Positions 6,165 through 10,044 of a stretch of 10,044 nucleotides of DNA are shown here, piece after piece. Every line of letters starts with the position of its first letter. The stretch's first letter is position 1. The notes under the pieces were generated by a model. That model saw nothing but the letters and a program-made list of their open reading frames with translations, was not told the origin of the DNA and did no database searches. The stretch is from Bacillota bacterium (lineage in GTDB: Bacteria > Bacillota > Clostridia > Christensenellales > UBA1242): assembly GCA_009780625.1 (NCBI GenBank), contig WQZR01000034.1:1-10044 (forward strand). Direction: 5' to 3'. The translations under genes were made by a program, and so were the position numbers.

Positions 6165-7043
6165 ATGAGAATCGTATTTATGGGAACGCCGGAATTTGCG
6201 TTGCCTACTTTAAAAACTATATATGAAAAAGGCTATAACATCGTTGGTGTTGTTTGCCAACCAGATAGAGCAGGAAACCGCGGCAAAGTGGAGTTTTCGC
6301 CTATCAAAAAATTTGCTCTTGAAAAGAACCTTCCACTGTTTCAATTTGCAAGCATTTCAAAAGAAGGCGAACAAACTATAAAAAACTTAAAACCCGATGT
6401 TATGATTACTGCAGCGTTTGGTCAAATACTTAGGCAGAACATAATTGACATTGCTCCAATATATAATGTGCATGCGTCAATACTCCCAAAATATCGCGGA
6501 GCAGCACCAATAAACGGGGCGATAATCAACGGTGAAAAAGAAACAGGCGTCACAATTATGAAGACAGATATAGGCTTAGATACGGGCGACATTCTTCTTA
6601 TAAAAAAACTTAAAATAGGGGCAGAAGAGACCGCTGGAGAACTAACTCAAAGAGTTAGCAATCTTGGTGCAGAAGCCATGGTTGAAGCGTTAGAACTCAT
6701 AAAAACGGGCAAAGCGGTGCTTAAACCACAAGATAACGCAAAAGCAACACATTTTAAAACAATGAAAAAAGAATTTGGACTTATTGATTTCAACAAGTCC
6801 GCAAAGGAACTTTTTAACTTCATCAGAGGTCTAAATCCATGGCCAGGTGCGTTCTATTATTTAAACGATAAATTGCTTAAAGTTCATAAGGCTAGAGTGA
6901 TTGATGCAAAGGATGTTGTTGAAAATATCCCTCATAAATTTATTGTTAAATGTGGCAAAAAAACTTTTTTGGAGTTATTGGAAGTTCAACCTGAAGGCAA
7001 GAGAAAAATGACAGGTGAAGAGTTTTTGAGGGGGAATCGATGA
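6165..7043 (+). CDS. fmt: Methionyl-tRNA formyltransferase
   Basis: A 292-residue enzyme that transfers a formyl group from 10-formyltetrahydrofolate to initiator Met-tRNA, making the substrate later trimmed by Def. The start MRIVFMGTPEFALP is the family's canonical N-terminus. The catalytic set is present: N101 and H103 in NVHASILPKYRGAAPI and D139 in GLDTGDIL, matching N106, H108 and D144 of the E. coli enzyme. The C-terminal tRNA-binding OB domain ends in LELLEVQPEGKRKMTGEEFLRG; its early part is somewhat short, bringing total length below the usual 310 or so. It has no ribosome binding site; the -10 box ends 7 bases before the ATG, suggesting a leaderless message. It overlaps rlmN by 4 bases (ATGA). 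Confidence 0.97.
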   Translation: MRIVFMGTPEFALPTLKTIYEKGYNIVGVVCQPDRAGNRGKVEFSPIKKFALEKNLPLFQFASISKEGEQTIKNLKPDVMITAAFGQILRQNIIDIAPIYNVHASILPKYRGAAPINGAIINGEKETGVTIMKTDIGLDTGDILLIKKLKIGAEETAGELTQRVSNLGAEAMVEALELIKTGKAVLKPQDNAKATHFKTMKKEFGLIDFNKSAKELFNFIRGLNPWPGAFYYLNDKLLKVHKARVIDAKDVVENIPHKFIVKCGKKTFLELLEVQPEGKRKMTGEEFLRGNR

Positions 7044-8152
7044 AGCATGTTTTAGATTTCAATCTTGAAGAACTTAAACTTGAAATGCTAACCCTTGGAG
7101 AAAAAAAGTTTAGAGCAGAACAAATTCTTGATGCTCTTTTTTTAGGTAAGGAAATAGACAAAGCAAATCTAGGAAAAGAACTAATTGAACTTTTGAAAAC
7201 TAACTATCTAATCAATTCAACAAAAATAATCAAAACCCAAACCGACCCTATTGACCACACACGAAAATTTCTATTTCAATTTGCAGACGGCGAAGTTGCC
7301 GAAGGCGTTTTGATGTCTTATAAATATGGCAACACATTTTGCCTTTCAACTCAAGTTGGTTGCAACATGGCTTGTTCGTTTTGCGCTTCAACAATCGGTG
7401 GCAAAAAGCGCGACATCACAACCGGCGAAATGCTGGAGATGATAATCCTTGCAAACTGTGAAGCAAAAACAATGCCTATTGTAGGGGTCGATGTGTCATC
7501 GATTCATGAGGACGAAGAAGACGATGGCGACCCTGTAGGGGTTGCACCTAAGGGCAACCCGCAGCGTTTCATAAAAAACCTTGTTCTTATGGGAAGCGGC
7601 GAACCACTTGATAACTATCACAATGTTGTGAAATTTATTCGAAATCTTATGGCTTCAAAACTTAACTTTGGGGCACGTTCAATTTCTCTTTCAACATGTG
7701 GGCTAGTTCCACAGATTTATGCACTGGCGGAGGAAAACCTGCCAATCACACTTTCAATTTCTCTTCATGCAACCACAGATGAAAACAGAAAAAAGATTAT
7801 GCCAATTGCTCATAAATACGAACTTGTTGAACTAATTATGAGTTTAAAGAATTATGTGAAAAAGACTGGAAGAAGAGTTGCAGTGGAATATACACTTGTA
7901 AAAGGCGTAAACGACACAGACGGCGATGCAAAAAGGCTTAAGGCACTTCTTGGCGACATTGTGTGTTTTGTGAATATAATCACGCTTAATGATGTTGGGC
8001 GCGGAGTGAATGGGACAACAAGGCAAGAAGCCTATCACTTTGTTGAAAAACTTAAGAAGGCGGGAGTGAATGCAACCCTAAGAAGAACGCTTGGACAAAA
8101 CATAGACGCAGCATGTGGACAGTTAAGAAACAAACACACAAAGGAGAGTTAA
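7040..8152 (+). CDS. rlmN: Dual-specificity 23S rRNA (A2503) / tRNA (A37) C2-methyltransferase RlmN
   Basis: A 370-residue radical-SAM methyltransferase. The 4Fe-4S ligands are C108, C112 and C115 (CNMACSFC). The two catalytic cysteines align with C101 (E. coli C118) and C359 in AACGQL (E. coli C355). GSGEPL (185-190) replaces the common GMGEPL, and SLHATTDENRKKIMP (241-255) is conserved. Residues about 147-176 are an extra, acidic segment absent from typical RlmN, encoded by a tandem palindromic repeat (7480-7560). The reading frame and all active-site residues survive, so the enzyme is probably functional with a surface loop. GAGGGGGAA (7028-7036) serves as ribosome site inside fmt. Genes usually found between fmt and rlmN in Firmicutes, such as rsmB, are absent. 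Confidence 0.97.
   Translation: MKHVLDFNLEELKLEMLTLGEKKFRAEQILDALFLGKEIDKANLGKELIELLKTNYLINSTKIIKTQTDPIDHTRKFLFQFADGEVAEGVLMSYKYGNTFCLSTQVGCNMACSFCASTIGGKKRDITTGEMLEMIILANCEAKTMPIVGVDVSSIHEDEEDDGDPVGVAPKGNPQRFIKNLVLMGSGEPLDNYHNVVKFIRNLMASKLNFGARSISLSTCGLVPQIYALAEENLPITLSISLHATTDENRKKIMPIAHKYELVELIMSLKNYVKKTGRRVAVEYTLVKGVNDTDGDAKRLKALLGDIVCFVNIITLNDVGRGVNGTTRQEAYHFVEKLKKAGVNATLRRTLGQNIDAACGQLRNKHTKES
7480..7560 (+). repeat. Tandem palindromic element inserted in frame in rlmN
   Basis: Two copies each begin TGTAGGGGT, at 7480 and 7534, 54 bases (18 codons) apart, so both are read in the same phase (VGV...). Copy A folds as GGGTCGATG (7485-7493), loop TGT, CATCGATTC (7497-7505): 9 bp including two G-T pairs. 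Copy B folds as GGGTTGC (7539-7545) with GCAACCC (7554-7560), plus an inner CC/GG pair. The core CGGG...CCCCTACA (reverse strand) resembles a small palindromic repeat I recall as common in gut Clostridia genomes; this was not checked. Between the copies lies an acidic coding stretch. Confidence 0.65.
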
Positions 8153-8736
8153 TGAGCATTCTGGACAACTTCTCATATTTGGGGTCGATTCTAGCCGACA
8201 AAACAAAAACAATGTTCATAACAGAACAAGATTTTGCAAGTATAAAAAAATACAAAAAGACCACAAAAGAAAACATGTGGGAACTAGATGAACATGATTT
8301 TAAATGGAATAAAATCATTTCCAGAGAAGAAGAAAGCGGTTGGCTGGCGTTTGTGAGCGAACTTCCAGAAAAACCAATCGAACTTACATTTGTATATAAA
8401 GACTTTGTTCAGTTCTTTTTCGACAAGGTCATGAAATCGCATGACGGAAAAATAACAGATGTTGGAACAGAAGATTATACTCGTCGCAGTGCAATTCTCT
8501 CTTGTGGAAAAGCCACAGCTAGTTACACAATCAAAGCAAGTCCATACGAACAGATGATGGCAAAAAAGAATAAAAAGAAAACATCTCCAATTCTTGAAGC
8601 GAGAAACTTCAACATAAAAACATTTATTTACGGAACCTTTGGAGATTCAATCAGGGAAGAGTTAAACCCAATAAGAAAAGAACTCAAAAAGAGAGAAAGG
8701 AAAATTGAAGCCACCGATGACGGAATAAAACCATAA
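8152..8736 (+). CDS. Unrecognised 194-residue protein in the fmt-rlmN operon
   Basis: I do not recognise this family. Start ATG 8152 overlaps the rlmN stop by one base (TAATG) and has AAGGAG (8141-8146) 5 bases upstream. An in-frame ATG at 8113 lies inside rlmN without a ribosome site and was not used. The protein appears cytoplasmic: no signal peptide or membrane span. It has an N-terminal half rich in aromatic and charged residues (FVYKDFVQFFFDKVM, about 80-94), a possible beta-rich middle (RSAILSCGKATASYTIKAS), a lysine-rich patch (MAKKNKKKTS, about 136-145), and a charged helical C-terminus (IRKELKKRERKIEA). The basic patch could bind nucleic acid, but that is speculation. It lies 10 bases before the cREC-EndoV gene and may share its role. 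Confidence 0.75.
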   Translation: MSILDNFSYLGSILADKTKTMFITEQDFASIKKYKKTTKENMWELDEHDFKWNKIISREEESGWLAFVSELPEKPIELTFVYKDFVQFFFDKVMKSHDGKITDVGTEDYTRRSAILSCGKATASYTIKASPYEQMMAKKNKKKTSPILEARNFNIKTFIYGTFGDSIREELNPIRKELKKRERKIEATDDGIKP

Positions 8737-8746
8737 AGGAGGACTT

Positions 8747-10044
8747 ATGAAGAAACTTTTTGTTGACGATTTAAGAATGCCTGTTGGCTCTGATTGGGTT
8801 ATTGTTCGTTCTTCAGAAGAAGCAATCAACTGGCTAAGAAAAAACGGAATGCCAGATTTAATTTCATTTGACCACGATTTAGGCGGAGAAGACACAGCAA
8901 TTAAAATTGTCAACTGGATTATTGAAAGAGTGCTTGACGAGTGCTTGTTTTTTCATGATGGTTTTGAATATACAGTTCATTCGGCAAACCCAGTGGGAAG
9001 AGAAAACATCATAGGAAAAATGGAAGCAATCATCAAACACACAAAAAAAGAAGACATGTCAGACGAAGAATTTGAAAAACAACTTGAAGCCTTCGAGTGG
9101 TATGAAGAACGCATAAAAGCCAAAAGAGCACAAGAACTGCTCGCACCACCAGAAAAACCACAAACCGAAGAAGAAAACAAAGCATACGTCGAAAAACTAA
9201 AGAAAAAATTCGAGTCTCTTTCGCAAGATAAATTTCCATTAACTAGAGAGATATATCAAGAAGCCATTGCAAGATATGAAGCAAGAACCGAAACAAACGG
9301 CTTTAAAGTTGGCGACCGTGTTCGCACAACCAAAGAATTTAGCAGTTTTAAAAGAGAAAAAGAAAATCAAGACTTTTGGGTTGAGAGAATTAGAGAACAA
9401 GCAAAAAAAGACGGAAAACCTTTTGATGAAGAAAGAACAAGAAAAACCCGCCCAGTCAAAAGAAGTAAGCCTATGAGTGGTGTTGCGATTGAAATTATTG
9501 CAGAAGAGATTGTTGTGTTTGGACATCACAAATCTTGTCACGAAGACTGGCTGGAATTTGATAACGAAAAAAGACAAATTCTTGCAGTTGATGTTCACTA
9601 TGGTGAAAAAACCGCAAAGGCAGTTGGTGTGTTGTTTTATGATAGAAAAGACGAAAAACCAAGTCAAATTATAACAGCAACCACGCCTATTGAAAGCGAA
9701 TATGAACCAGGCAATTTTTATAAACGTGAATTGCCTTGCATTTTAAATCTTTTAAAGCAAGTTGATTTATCAAAACTAGATACAATCATTGTAGATGGCT
9801 ATGTCTATTTAGATGACAAAAAGCCAGGGCTTGGAAAAATTCTACAATATGAACTTGAAAAATTAGAGGTTTATGTTGATGTGATTGGTGTTGCAAAAAC
9901 TCAATACAAAGATGTTGGGCGTCATGTTGAACGTGGAAAAAGCAAAACCCCGCTGTATATAACTTTTGATAGCGAGCGCACCGAAGATGAAATAAAGAAG
10001 TTTATCGAAGAAATGCATGGAGACAATCGAATTCCAACCATGCT
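8747..10044 (+). CDS. cREC receiver-like domain fused to an endonuclease V-like nuclease (3' end outside window)
   Basis: One uninterrupted frame of 432 visible codons runs off the window. Residues 1-98 match the cyclic-phosphate-processing receiver-like domain (cREC): VDDLR (6-10), SFDHDLGG (40-47) and HSANPVGRE (78-86), a set proposed, not proven, to act on cyclic phosphates. Residues 99-180 are a charged, helical linker. Residues about 186-276 begin FKVGDRVR and end WLEFDNEKR, like an SH3-type barrel interrupted by a basic helical insert (about 203-242). From 278 the chain matches endonuclease V, which cuts near inosine in nucleic acids: D282 in AVDVHYG, E328 in YKRELP, D350 in VDGYVYLD, GVAK (381-384) and GDNRIP at the edge. 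Y319 and E328 keep the nine-residue spacing of E. coli Y80/E89. AAGGAGGA (8736-8743) precedes the ATG. Confidence 0.75.
   Translation, partial: MKKLFVDDLRMPVGSDWVIVRSSEEAINWLRKNGMPDLISFDHDLGGEDTAIKIVNWIIERVLDECLFFHDGFEYTVHSANPVGRENIIGKMEAIIKHTKKEDMSDEEFEKQLEAFEWYEERIKAKRAQELLAPPEKPQTEEENKAYVEKLKKKFESLSQDKFPLTREIYQEAIARYEARTETNGFKVGDRVRTTKEFSSFKREKENQDFWVERIREQAKKDGKPFDEERTRKTRPVKRSKPMSGVAIEIIAEEIVVFGHHKSCHEDWLEFDNEKRQILAVDVHYGEKTAKAVGVLFYDRKDEKPSQIITATTPIESEYEPGNFYKRELPCILNLLKQVDLSKLDTIIVDGYVYLDDKKPGLGKILQYELEKLEVYVDVIGVAKTQYKDVGRHVERGKSKTPLYITFDSERTEDEIKKFIEEMHGDNRIPTM

Noticed and set aside
8113..8152. An earlier start for the 194-residue protein, 13 codons upstream
   Set aside because: It lies inside conserved rlmN sequence without a ribosome site, whereas ATG 8152 has AAGGAG at 5 bases and a TAATG junction.
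9239..9674. ORFs in other frames over the C-terminal fusion gene, including a 142-codon minus-strand ORF
   Set aside because: They overlap the frame that carries clear cREC and endonuclease V motifs; they look like shadows with atypical Phe/Cys-rich products.
8747..10044. Two separate genes or a frameshift between cREC and EndoV
   Set aside because: I translated the frame from 8747 to the window end without meeting a stop, and residue spacing in both domains is consistent.
1..10044. CRISPR array, tRNA or rRNA gene, transposase, integrase or attachment site
   Set aside because: No spaced direct repeats, cloverleaf, or recognisable mobile-element proteins were seen in the window.

Overview
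The window is low-GC bacterial DNA that uses the standard bacterial code, with TGA as a stop and one TTG start. All genes lie on the + strand and are tightly packed. Strong Shine-Dalgarno sites (AGGAG type) and the neighbourhood rpoZ-priA-def-fmt-rlmN point to a Bacillota, probably an uncultured Clostridia-type organism. This rests on gene order and protein style, not on a search.

Layout. (1) 2-709: the C-terminal part of an ATP-dependent DNA ligase that begins before the window. (2) 706-3310: a promoter, then rpoZ (RNA polymerase omega) and priA (replication restart helicase). (3) 3315-5186: an extended -10 promoter, a CpXC-type zinc protein, def (peptide deformylase, TTG start), a HAD-family phosphatase and an intrinsic terminator. 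(4) 5174-5766: a strong promoter whose -35 box lies inside that terminator, driving an unrecognised 185-residue protein that looks leaderless. (5) 5774-6143: two tandem, separately promoted genes for related 36- and 34-residue Trp-rich single-span membrane peptides. The second promoter has an 11-G run exactly between its -35 and -10 boxes. (6) 6150-10044: fmt (apparently leaderless), rlmN, an unrecognised 194-residue protein, and a long ORF open to the window end that joins a cyclic-phosphate-processing receiver-like domain (cREC) to an endonuclease V-like domain.

How the genes work together. Def, Fmt and RlmN are translation-linked: N-formylation of initiator Met-tRNA, its removal from nascent proteins, and A2503/A37 methylation of 23S rRNA and tRNA. 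RpoZ and PriA serve transcription and replication restart. Threaded among them is a second group of phage-like or nucleic-acid end-processing proteins: the ligase, the HAD phosphatase and the cREC-EndoV fusion. Whether these form one repair or conflict pathway is inference.

The points most worth a second look are the poly-G promoter ahead of a small membrane peptide, the paralogous peptide pair, a tandem palindromic element inserted in frame inside rlmN, the cREC-EndoV fusion, and two leaderless genes with identical promoter-to-ATG geometry.
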